NCBI GenBank assembly: GCA_964616875.1 | Contig: CAZTSJ010000191.1 | Coordinates: 1 to 14,746 of the forward strand | Origin: RBG-16-66-20 sp964616875 | GTDB lineage: Bacteria; Pseudomonadota; Gammaproteobacteria; Burkholderiales; SG8-39 | Reading direction: 5' to 3' | Length of the DNA stretch: 14,746 bases | In this document: in pieces, positions 7,569 through 14,746 of the stretch | How positions within the stretch are numbered: the first letter of the stretch is position 1 | How the letters are laid out: each line of letters opens with the position of its first letter | The notes under the pieces: generated by a model | What the model was told of the DNA's origin: nothing | Database searches by the model: none | What the model saw: only the letters and a program-made list of their open reading frames with translations | Program-made: the position numbers and the translations under genes

Positions 7569-8162
7569 GCTACCTTTGCGAAGCACAAAGTTTGAGCGTT
7601 CAGGGTCATCAAAGCACACGCCTCCGTGACCCAAAATTGGACGAGCCGCCTCCTGCCACCACATCCCACCCCATAGGAATTGGCTTTGACGAGCGATCAC
7701 ATGGTCATCGTTCGCGCGCGTGATGAGAACATCGTTCCGCAACAATCGCCATGGAAGGTGATTGTTGGCCTTATATGAATAGCAATAGGAACTTTTTGCT
7801 TCCTGTTTCTTGATCCGAAATACGCGGCCACTGGCAGCGTCTCGCGTAGGATCATCTGTTCTACCTGTAACTTCGATTCGCGCAAAACCAGCGCGAATTA
7901 GTCCTGAATACAAACCCGAATCAAGATCACTAACGCACACCGAGTCTTGGGGAGGAATTTTTTCAAAGACCTGCAGTTTTGCTTGCTCACTGCAGAGTTT
8001 TTGAAAATTGTAATAGCCGAACGGAAGCTCCCAGAACGGGACGCCGACGGCGAGGGCGAAGAAGGCGATGCGGCCGGGCCAGTTGGGGATGAAGCGCGCG
8101 ATGGCCGCGGCGATGAGCGCCCAGACTGCTGCGACTACGAATAGCTGCTCGGTATCGTTCAT
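7566..8162 (-). CDS. Small two-helix membrane protein of unknown function, partner of the RTX lipase
   Basis: I do not recognise a named family. The 198-residue product has two predicted membrane segments near the N-terminus (about 7-24 and 29-46, separated by FIPNWPGR), then FWELPFGYYNF and a soluble domain of about 145 residues. That domain has four cysteines in the protein's post-membrane part (C57, C76, C127, C183), which could pair if it lies in the periplasm, and many aromatics (FLWGGMWWQ). The ATG at 8162 follows a GAGGGG run with tight spacing. The gene ends 16 bases before the lipase gene on the same strand, so they are probably co-transcribed. By position it could protect the cell from, or help deliver, the lipase; this is inference. 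Base composition drops sharply from the membrane part (GC-rich) to the soluble part. Confidence 0.8.
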   Translation of the reverse strand: MNDTEQLFVVAAVWALIAAAIARFIPNWPGRIAFFALAVGVPFWELPFGYYNFQKLCSEQAKLQVFEKIPPQDSVCVSDLDSGLYSGLIRAGFARIEVTGRTDDPTRDAASGRVFRIKKQEAKSSYCYSYKANNHLPWRLLRNDVLITRANDDHVIARQSQFLWGGMWWQEAARPILGHGGVCFDDPERSNFVLRKGS

Positions 8163-8179
8163 CCCCTCGCCGAAGCGTA

Positions 8180-8389
8180 CTACCCTACGGAGACACGTTC
8201 AACGGACGAAATGACGAGCTTCTGTATCCCGTTGTCCGGCGGCAAGAGCTGCGCCGAGTAGGGAAGTGCACGATCATCAATCAGTTGCACCTCGATCCTC
8301 AGAGACGAAGCATCCTCGCGCGGCACGCGCATCGAGGCGAACGGTTGGTCCTGAAGAAAGCGGGAAGGCGCGAAGCAACCTGAAACCAT
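8180..8389 (-). CDS. Doubtful small ORF, possible remnant of a lipoprotein gene
   Basis: From an ATG at 8389 the frame gives 69 residues beginning MVSGCFAPSRFLQDQ and ending in alternating strands (SLRIEVQLIDD, KLVISSVERVSVG). The composition looks like a real protein C-terminal domain, and the frame ends 17 bases before the membrane-protein gene. VSGC would fit a lipobox, but the residues upstream in this frame are not hydrophobic, there is no ribosome-binding site, and the frame upstream to 8578 reads as low-complexity Arg/Gly/Pro. It may be the 3' end of a decayed gene. I recognise no family. Confidence 0.3.
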   Translation of the reverse strand: MVSGCFAPSRFLQDQPFASMRVPREDASSLRIEVQLIDDRALPYSAQLLPPDNGIQKLVISSVERVSVG

Positions 8390-8560
8390 CAACCGGCGGC
8401 CGAGCCACCAGCAACCTTTTCTGAGCCGGCAAGGCAAGCAACCTTGACCTGTTCCCGGCCGGCAAAGTCCATATGGTGGACTAGCGAGGTCCCTGCTAAG
8501 GGGTCCCGTTTGTTCGCGCCTCCCCGGCCGCTTGCGGATCCGGAGCTTTCGCCCCGGCGT

Positions 8561-8582
8561 CCCCGTGCGCGGCAACACGGGG
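8561..8582. terminator. GC-rich hairpin, possible transcription terminator
   Basis: CCCCGTG at 8561-8567 and CACGGGG at 8576-8582 form a perfect seven-base stem around an eight-base loop. It sits about 15 bases beyond the displaced stop codon (8597) of the minus-strand gene of unknown function. No T-run follows, so it is at best an imperfect intrinsic terminator. The rest of 8390-8596 shows no gene I can support. Confidence 0.4.
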
Positions 8583-8596
8583 GCGGCCCGCCCCGA

Positions 8597-8698
8597 TCAG
8601 GCGGCGAGCCCCGCAATTTCGGACAGTTCCTTGTCCAGCTCCAATTCGAGTTTCTCCCGGTTCGCATCTGCGACCTCGTCTAGCAGCGCGTGCGCGCG
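8597..8698 (-). pseudogene. Displaced 3' end of the frameshifted gene of unknown function
   Basis: In the frame shifted relative to the gene ending at 8680, the minus strand reads ALLDEVADANREK, continues through a charged helix and ends ELSEIAGLAA with TGA at 8599-8597. The helical, Glu/Lys-rich composition continues that of the upstream protein, and it has no start codon of its own. The two frames meet in a nine-base alternating GC run (8692-8700); removing two bases, or adding one, there would join them. So this is the true C-terminus of the gene to its right, cut off by an indel. Confidence 0.6.
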
Positions 8699-9111
8699 CG
8701 ACGGCTGAAGCTGTAAGGCTCGTCGGCAGCAACGGTGGCAGGCACGTGCCGCATGTCCGCCGGCTTCACCATGTCCACGCCCTGCTTGTCGCGCAGCTCG
8801 CGATAGAGCCTGCTGCGCCGGCTTACCGCATCCGCCTCAGCCAGGCGCTCTGAAACTCCAAGCTCGACGTTGCGCAGAGAGAGAGCTGTCCGGATGCGCG
8901 CGACCGCCGCGGTCGCCGCCTCGATCACAGCGAGGTCCGCTTTCGCCCGCTCCGCGATTTCCGCCGCTTTGGCTTCGACGCCTTCCTTGTTCCACGGCGA
9001 GACAGTGGTGGCAGTGAGCGCGGCCAAAGCTCGCGTCTCGCGTTCCTTTGAGCCTGCATTCAGGCGCTCGGCTACTTTGTGCCAGCGAGAAAGCGTAAGA
9101 CTGTATTTCAT
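8680..9111 (-). CDS. Helical protein of unknown function, apparently frameshifted near its 3' end
   Basis: The open frame gives 143 residues starting MKYSLTLSRWHKVAERL. A Lys/Glu/Ala-rich stretch, about residues 45-110, is likely helical or coiled-coil; then come VDMVKPADMRHVPATV and DEPYSFSRRA. I recognise no family. The ATG at 9111 is chosen because AAGGTGA lies seven bases upstream; a TTG at 9132 would add seven residues. The last four codons (ARTRC side) read through a GC-dinucleotide run into an early TAG at 8682-8680, while another frame continues with about 30 plausible residues to 8597. The intact protein would be about 172 residues. The gene is divergent from the HTH regulator at 9280. 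Confidence 0.6.
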   Translation of the reverse strand: MKYSLTLSRWHKVAERLNAGSKERETRALAALTATTVSPWNKEGVEAKAAEIAERAKADLAVIEAATAAVARIRTALSLRNVELGVSERLAEADAVSRRSRLYRELRDKQGVDMVKPADMRHVPATVAADEPYSFSRRARTRC

Positions 9112-9216
9112 GACGGGTTCACCTTCAAACAATGTTTGCCTGCCAGAGTCGGCTGCCGCAAGGCGGCGAATTTAACGAGGCGTAGCGCTGGAATCAACTG
9201 AAATTCGGTCAGCCCG

Positions 9217-9245
9217 TTGCACAAACACAACGTGTTTTCTATAAT
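9217..9245 (+). promoter_or_regulatory. Sigma-70 type promoter of the HTH regulator
   Basis: TTGCAC at 9217-9222 and a perfect TATAAT at 9240-9245 are separated by 17 bases, the ideal spacing, and point at the HTH gene starting at 9280. The predicted transcript start is near 9252. This is the clearest promoter in the window. Confidence 0.75.
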
Positions 9246-9261
9246 GTTAAATATATTGAAC
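9223..9261. promoter_or_regulatory. Two inverted repeats overlapping the HTH promoter, probable operators
   Basis: AAACAC (9223-9228) and GTGTTT (9232-9237) form an inverted repeat with a three-base centre, filling the spacer between the -35 and -10 boxes. A second, AT-rich, 16-base near-palindrome, GTTAAATATATTGAAC (9246-9261, 14 of 16 positions symmetric), starts right after the -10 box and covers the expected transcript start. Both are well placed for repression by the HTH protein itself. The repeats are visible; autoregulation is inference. Confidence 0.5.
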
Positions 9262-9279
9262 ACAATGCAAGGATGCCGT

Positions 9280-9759
9280 ATGCGACTTCAGGAATTCGGC
9301 TACGTTGTGAGGAAGGCGAGGCGCGCGCGCGATATGACACAAGCAGCGCTTGCGAAAATAGCCGGCCTATCCCGCACTACAATCAATCAGATTGAAAACG
9401 GCGTGTTTCCCGACATCGGCGTGAACAAGGCGCAGAGCATTCTGGCGCAGCTCGGCCTCGTGTTGCAGATCCAGCCGGTGCGCCGGTCGAACCGGCCGAA
9501 CTACGTTCGCATGGCCCGCAGTTCGGCGAGCGTGAGTTTTCGCGAAAAACTCTCCGAGGGCGAACTCGTGCGTGCGCTACTGACGGGCAGGGTTCCCGTC
9601 AACCGGCGGCCGCATTTCCGCGTTCTACTCCGAGAGGTGCCGCCAGGCGTGCTCAAGGGGCTGGTCGAGGACGTCGGCAAGTGGGCGAAACCCGGACGGG
9701 TCGCGCAGAACCTGGCCGACATCTCGACGCAACTGAAAATACGGAGAATGCAGCCCTAG
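9280..9759 (+). CDS. XRE-family helix-turn-helix regulator (HipB-like N-terminus)
   Basis: The 159-residue protein has an N-terminal Cro/C1-type HTH at about residues 6-61: LQEFGYVVRKARRARDMTQ, then LAKIAGLSRTTINQIENG and a fourth helix NKAQSILAQLGL. This matches the XRE/HipB class that acts as a DNA-binding antitoxin or repressor. The C-terminal 90 residues, rich in Arg and Leu (VSFREKLSEGELVRALLTG, VPPGVLKGLVEDVGKWA), are not recognised. I chose the ATG at 9280 because AAGGA lies seven bases upstream; an earlier GTG/TTG-type start at 9217 would begin in the -35 box. It follows a strong promoter with inverted repeats, and its stop touches the ATG of the next gene, so the two form a tight operon. 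Confidence 0.82.
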   Translation: MRLQEFGYVVRKARRARDMTQAALAKIAGLSRTTINQIENGVFPDIGVNKAQSILAQLGLVLQIQPVRRSNRPNYVRMARSSASVSFREKLSEGELVRALLTGRVPVNRRPHFRVLLREVPPGVLKGLVEDVGKWAKPGRVAQNLADISTQLKIRRMQP

Positions 9760-9960
9760 ATGAACAAACGACTTCGAATTCGCGAGAAGCAGAGCGTTCG
9801 AACTACTTTGATCAACAAGGGCGGACGAACGGTATTGTTGCTCGATAAAGCGCTTCTGAAACGTGCTGGATTGCGCCTCGGTAGTCGTCTCCGAGCCAAA
9901 TTACGGCCAGATGGATCGGTTGTCCTGACTCCTGTCAGAACAGCTCGCGCGATCGAGTAA
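9760..9960 (+). CDS. AbrB/MazE-like small protein
   Basis: This 66-residue protein begins with a basic stretch (NKRLRIREKQ), then TLINKGGRTVLLLDKALLKR, AGLRLGSRL and KLRPDGSVVLTPV. This follows the swapped-hairpin AbrB pattern: strand, Gly turn, strand, short helix, GLRxGxxL, then strand-DGS-strand. Such proteins bind DNA as dimers and many are antitoxins. The ATG at 9760 directly follows the TAG of the HTH gene with no gap, so translation is almost surely coupled. No toxin is recognisable beside it, which leaves the role of the pair open. The frame ends just before a dispersed palindrome and the convergent lon gene. Similarity is by pattern only and is moderate. Confidence 0.62.
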   Translation: MNKRLRIREKQSVRTTLINKGGRTVLLLDKALLKRAGLRLGSRLRAKLRPDGSVVLTPVRTARAIE

Positions 9961-9965
9961 AGCCC

Positions 9966-9988
9966 GAAATCGGGGTCTGACCCTGATT

Positions 9989-9990
<2 letters not shown>
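9966..9990. repeat. Dispersed palindromic repeat, copy 2 (best preserved)
   Basis: The arms GAAATCGGGGTC (9966-9977) and GACCCTGATTTC (9979-9990) pair at 11 of 12 positions around a single T. The palindrome lies between the convergent AbrB-like gene and lon, and lon's TGA stop (9991-9989) starts on its last bases. It could act as a bidirectional terminator, though there is no T-run on either side. It shares the 12-base arm with copy 3 at 13404. Confidence 0.75.
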
Positions 9991-12433
<2,443 letters not shown>

Positions 12434-12484
12434 GAAATCTCCTTGTTCTCGAAACGGGCATACGCCTCTCTACCTAAGTGAGGG

Positions 12485-12510
12485 CGGCGCGCCGGGAATC
12501 AAGCGCGCCG
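12485..12510. other. Hairpin in the lon/FKBP divergent intergenic region
   Basis: CGGCGCGC at 12485-12492 and GCGCGCCG at 12503-12510 form a perfect eight-base stem with a ten-base loop. It lies in the 122-base gap between the divergent starts of lon (12433) and the FKBP gene (12556), so both transcripts start near it. It could be a regulatory site or a leader structure. I could not define convincing promoters on either side. Confidence 0.45.
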
Positions 12511-12555
12511 ATGCCCTAGAATTCAAACGGATTTGTCAAAAAGGAACCTGAAACC

Positions 12556-12912
12556 ATGCCATCCATCACCACCGCCAGCGGCCTGATCATCAACGACACG
12601 GTCGTCGGCACCGGCGTCACCGCGGTCGCTGGCCAGAAGGTCTCCGTGCATTACACCGGCTGGCTTTTCTTCGGCGGCGAGCGCGGCAAGAAATTCGATT
12701 CCAGCGTGGATCGCGGTACGCCGTTCGAATTCGGCCTGGGGGCCGGCCAGGTCATCAAGGGCTGGGACGAGGGCGTGCAGGGCATGAAAGTCGGCGGCAG
12801 CCGCACCCTCACCATCCCGCCCGAGCTGGGGTACGGCGCACGCGGCGCCGGCGGCGTCATCCCGCCGAACGCGACGCTGATCTTCGACGTGGAACTGCTG
12901 GAAGTCGACTGA
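12556..12912 (+). CDS. FKBP-type peptidyl-prolyl cis-trans isomerase
   Basis: This is a single-domain, 118-residue FKBP that speeds cis-trans isomerisation of proline peptide bonds during folding. There is no signal peptide, so it is cytoplasmic. The drug-binding and active-site residues known from human FKBP12 are all present, most at a constant offset of 11: F47, D48 (KKFDSS), F57, V66, I67 (GQVIKGW), W70, Y93 (GYGARG) and F110, plus Y33 in VHYTGW. The family ending LIFDVELLEV is intact. The ATG at 12556 follows AAGGA nine bases upstream. It is divergent from lon and ends four bases from the convergent DUF1643 gene, with no separate terminator visible between them. Confidence 0.95.
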   Translation: MPSITTASGLIINDTVVGTGVTAVAGQKVSVHYTGWLFFGGERGKKFDSSVDRGTPFEFGLGAGQVIKGWDEGVQGMKVGGSRTLTIPPELGYGARGAGGVIPPNATLIFDVELLEVD

Positions 12913-12916
12913 TACG

Positions 12917-13399
12917 CTACCTCGCCCAGGCGAGAGGCCTGAGGTTCCCTGGCAGGTAAAGAGGATGGGCGGGCTCGCCGCCCGCGTTCGCGCGCAAGGC
13001 GTGCAGTTTTATTTTTCCTTCGATCAACAACCTGGTTACCGCGGAAGAACGCTTCAGGTGCGCGCCGTGGTTCCCCCACGCGCACACCACAAGTGCCGAT
13101 TCCCTTGCCGCGCGCACGATCGCCGCGTCGTTGCCCGGCCCCACCGGATCTTTTGCTGCTTTCATCACGTCCGGATCGGTGGATCGCCAGCCAAAAACAT
13201 TTGTGACGATGAGCGCGCCATACCCCCAGCGTTCGGCGTAGTCGCGCGCCCGCGAGCAGGTCGGATCGAGCTTCATCTCGTCCGCGGTGCTCGGGTTGAG
13301 CATGAGGAAATTGGCGACGGGCTTTTTCTCGTCCCAGCGCCGCCAGAGCAGGTAGCGCCAGCGGCGGCAGGAAGAAAACGTGGCGCCGGATTCGGTCAT
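12917..13399 (-). CDS. DUF1643-family protein
   Basis: This 160-residue protein of unknown biochemical function carries the hallmark motifs of DUF1643: YLLWRRW (16-22), the strongly conserved MLNPSTAD (33-40), DPT (45-47), a Cys-Ser-R-A helix, TNVFGWRSTDP (66-76), GPGND (87-91), WGNHG (108-112) and the C-terminal HPLYLPG. Length is normal for the family. The many invariant polar residues (N35, D40, D45, N67, D91, N110, H111) suggest an enzyme or nucleotide-binding protein, but no activity can be stated. The ATG at 13399 has no visible ribosome-binding site and lies four bases from a dispersed palindrome, which therefore sits in its leader or promoter. It is convergent with the FKBP gene. Confidence 0.88.
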   Translation of the reverse strand: MTESGATFSSCRRWRYLLWRRWDEKKPVANFLMLNPSTADEMKLDPTCSRARDYAERWGYGALIVTNVFGWRSTDPDVMKAAKDPVGPGNDAAIVRAARESALVVCAWGNHGAHLKRSSAVTRLLIEGKIKLHALRANAGGEPAHPLYLPGNLRPLAWAR

Positions 13400-13403
13400 A
13401 TGG

Positions 13404-13428
13404 GAAATCGGGGTCAGACCACGATTTT
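13404..13428. repeat. Dispersed palindromic repeat, copy 3
   Basis: GAAATCGGGGTC at 13404-13415 is identical to the left arm of copy 2. The right arm GACCACGATTT (13417-13427) pairs with it at 10 of 11 positions around a single A. Unlike the other two copies it lies between divergent genes (DUF1643 and ABC-F), so it cannot be a terminator there and is better viewed as a mobile or regulatory palindrome. Confidence 0.7.
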
Positions 13429-13441
13429 CTCACGCGCGCTG

Positions 13442-13447
13442 TATATT
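13442..13447 (+). promoter_or_regulatory. Possible -10 box of the ABC-F gene
   Basis: TATATT lies ten bases before the ATG at 13458, and the bases between (CCGCCCCGCC) hold no ribosome-binding site. If this is the -10 element the mRNA would begin within a few bases of the start codon, making it leaderless or nearly so. No good -35 box is seen at the right distance, so this is weak. Confidence 0.3.
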
Positions 13448-13457
13448 CCGCCCCGCC

Positions 13458-14746
13458 ATGCCGCTCCTGACCCTCGCCGACGCCCAACTCGCCTACGGTG
13501 AGCTGCCGCTCCTGGATCGCGCCTCGTTCGCGATGGAGGCGGGTGAGCGCATCGGGCTGATCGGCCGCAACGGCACGGGCAAGTCCTCGCTGCTTGGCGT
13601 CATTGCAGGTGCGGTGGCGCTCGATGACGGCGAGCTGCGGCGCAATTCCGGGCTGCGCATTGCGTTCGTGCCGCAGGAGCCGGAAGTGTTGAGCGATCCG
13701 GCCGTGCCGAAGCATCGGCTCGAAGAATTCCTGCATCGCTTCAACCTGAGTTCCGATACGCAGCCGGAAAGCATGTCCGGCGGCGAGAAAAAACGTGCCG
13801 CTCTCGCCCTCGCCTTCGCGCAGCAACCCGACCTGCTGCTGCTCGATGAGCCGACCAACCACCTCGATGTTGACGGCATCTTGATTTTAGAAGCACTGGT
13901 GGTCAAACAACAATCGACAATAGTCATCACCCACGACCGCGCCTTCCTCGACCGTGTCGCCACGCGCATCCTGGAACTCGACCGCGGGCAGCTTTTTTCC
14001 TTCGGCGGGAATTTTTCCTACTACGAGAGCAAGAAAGCCGAGCAACTGGCCGCCGAGGCCATCGCCAACCGCAAGTTCGACCGCTTCTGGGCGCAGGAGG
14101 AGATCTGGATCCGCAAGGGCATCGAGGCGCGGCGCACGCGCAACGAAGGCCGCGTCACGCGCCTGGAGCACCTGCGCGAGGAGCGCGCCGCGCGGCGCGA
14201 ACGCACCGGCAAGGTCAAGCTCGCGGTGGGCAGCACCCAGCGCTCGGGCAAGCTGGTTGCGGAACTCACGGATGTTTCAAAATCTTTTGGTGAAAAGATT
14301 GTTGTTAAGAAAGCAAATCTAATTATTTCGCGCGGCGACCGCATCGGCCTGATTGGCCCCAACGGCGCGGGCAAAACCACGCTCATCAAGCTGATCCTCG
14401 GCACGCTCGCGCCCGACTCGGGCAACGTGCGCCTGGGTACGAAGCTCGAGCCCGTGTATTTCGACCAGCTGCGCGCAGCGCTCGACCCGGAGAAGACGGT
14501 GGCCGATTCAATTGAAGGCAGTCAAGGTTTTGTTATCAGTCACCTCACCAATTTCCTCTTTCCCCCCAGGAGGCTCCATGCCCCGGTGCGCATGCTCTCG
14601 GGCGGCGAGCGCAATCGCCTGCTGCTTGCGCGCCTCTTCGCGCAGCCCGCCAACCTGCTGGTGCTCGATGAGCCGACCAACGACCTCGACATCGAATCCC
14701 TCGAATTGCTCGAAGCCGCGCTGCAGGACTACGCCGGCACCCTGCT
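13458..14746 (+). CDS. uup: Uup-type ABC-F ATPase, 3' end cut by window edge
   Basis: The frame is open from ATG 13458 to the window end (429 full codons; the E. coli protein has about 635). It has two ATPase domains and no membrane segments. Domain 1 has Walker A GRNGTGKS (36-43), signature MSGGE (106-110) and Walker B LLLLDEPTNHLD (126-137). Domain 2 has GPNGAGKT (300-307), LSGGE (380-384) and LVLDEPTNDLD (401-411). The linker (AQEEIWIRKGIEARRTRNEG, about 212-231) matches Uup closely. ABC-F proteins act on the ribosome; Uup is linked to ribosome function and to precise excision of transposons. Domain 1 is unusual: only about 30 residues separate the Q-loop (PQEPE, 72-76) from the signature, against about 80 in E. 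coli Uup, and the signature is SGGE rather than SGGW. Domain 2 also lacks roughly ten residues before LSGGE. The C-terminal coiled coil is outside the window. Confidence 0.88.
   Translation, partial: MPLLTLADAQLAYGELPLLDRASFAMEAGERIGLIGRNGTGKSSLLGVIAGAVALDDGELRRNSGLRIAFVPQEPEVLSDPAVPKHRLEEFLHRFNLSSDTQPESMSGGEKKRAALALAFAQQPDLLLLDEPTNHLDVDGILILEALVVKQQSTIVITHDRAFLDRVATRILELDRGQLFSFGGNFSYYESKKAEQLAAEAIANRKFDRFWAQEEIWIRKGIEARRTRNEGRVTRLEHLREERAARRERTGKVKLAVGSTQRSGKLVAELTDVSKSFGEKIVVKKANLIISRGDRIGLIGPNGAGKTTLIKLILGTLAPDSGNVRLGTKLEPVYFDQLRAALDPEKTVADSIEGSQGFVISHLTNFLFPPRRLHAPVRMLSGGERNRLLLARLFAQPANLLVLDEPTNDLDIESLELLEAALQDYAGTL

Noticed and set aside
8473..8506. Possible terminator or mobile-element end around GTCCATATGGTGGAC and the repeated GGTCCC
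   Set aside because: The inverted arms are only five bases and the GGTCCC copies are direct, not inverted; no transposase or target duplication is seen.
8390..8667. Arg/Gly/Pro-rich minus-strand frames of 78-92 codons between 8390 and 8732
   Set aside because: Low-complexity translation, no ribosome-binding site, and overlap with the displaced tail and hairpin; no family recognised.
12434..12555. Heat-shock (sigma-32) promoter for lon
   Set aside because: CTTGATT followed by CCCTCACTT on the minus strand only loosely resembles the consensus and the spacing is short; not strong enough to call.
12651..13862. 403-codon minus-strand frame spanning FKBP, DUF1643 and ABC-F
   Set aside because: It crosses three well-supported genes and both strands' intergenic gaps, and has no coherent protein signal.

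Overview
The window looks like chromosomal DNA of a GC-rich (mostly above 60 percent by eye) betaproteobacterium, probably Burkholderiales or Nitrosomonadales. This rests on the Lon, FKBP and Uup-type sequences, on the reductase/M24-peptidase/exported-protein cluster at the left edge, and on dispersed GAAATCGGGGTC palindromes of a kind I associate with that class. The placement is inference from sequence style; no search was run.

Layout. (1) 1-2269, minus strand: three overlapping genes, read right to left. They are an M24 peptidase-fold protein, a 3-hydroxyisobutyrate-dehydrogenase-like reductase, and the first 23 codons of an exported protein that runs off the left edge. They look like one catabolic or uptake operon. 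(2) 2287-2936, minus: a ParD/ParE-type toxin-antitoxin pair with palindromic operators at the antitoxin start. (3) 2933-8389, minus: a 1538-residue secreted-type alpha/beta-hydrolase (lipase) with four blocks of RTX calcium-binding repeats. Just upstream of it are a small two-helix membrane protein and a doubtful 69-residue ORF. (4) 8561-9990, accessory: a gene of unknown function that appears frameshifted in a GC-dinucleotide run, and divergently a promoter with embedded inverted repeats driving an HTH regulator and an abutting AbrB-like small protein. (5) 9989-14746, housekeeping: Lon protease (minus), divergent from an FKBP-type prolyl isomerase (plus), a DUF1643 protein (minus), and an Uup-type ABC-F ATPase (plus) cut by the right edge.

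The points most worth following are: the lipase and its membrane partner, with a base-composition step inside the partner gene; three copies of one dispersed palindrome, two of which supply the stop codon of the adjacent gene; the frameshifted gene at 8597-9111; the M24 protein whose second metal-binding Asp is replaced by Cys; and an ABC-F protein whose first ATPase domain is about 46 residues shorter than in E. coli Uup. I see no RNA gene, CRISPR array or intact insertion sequence.
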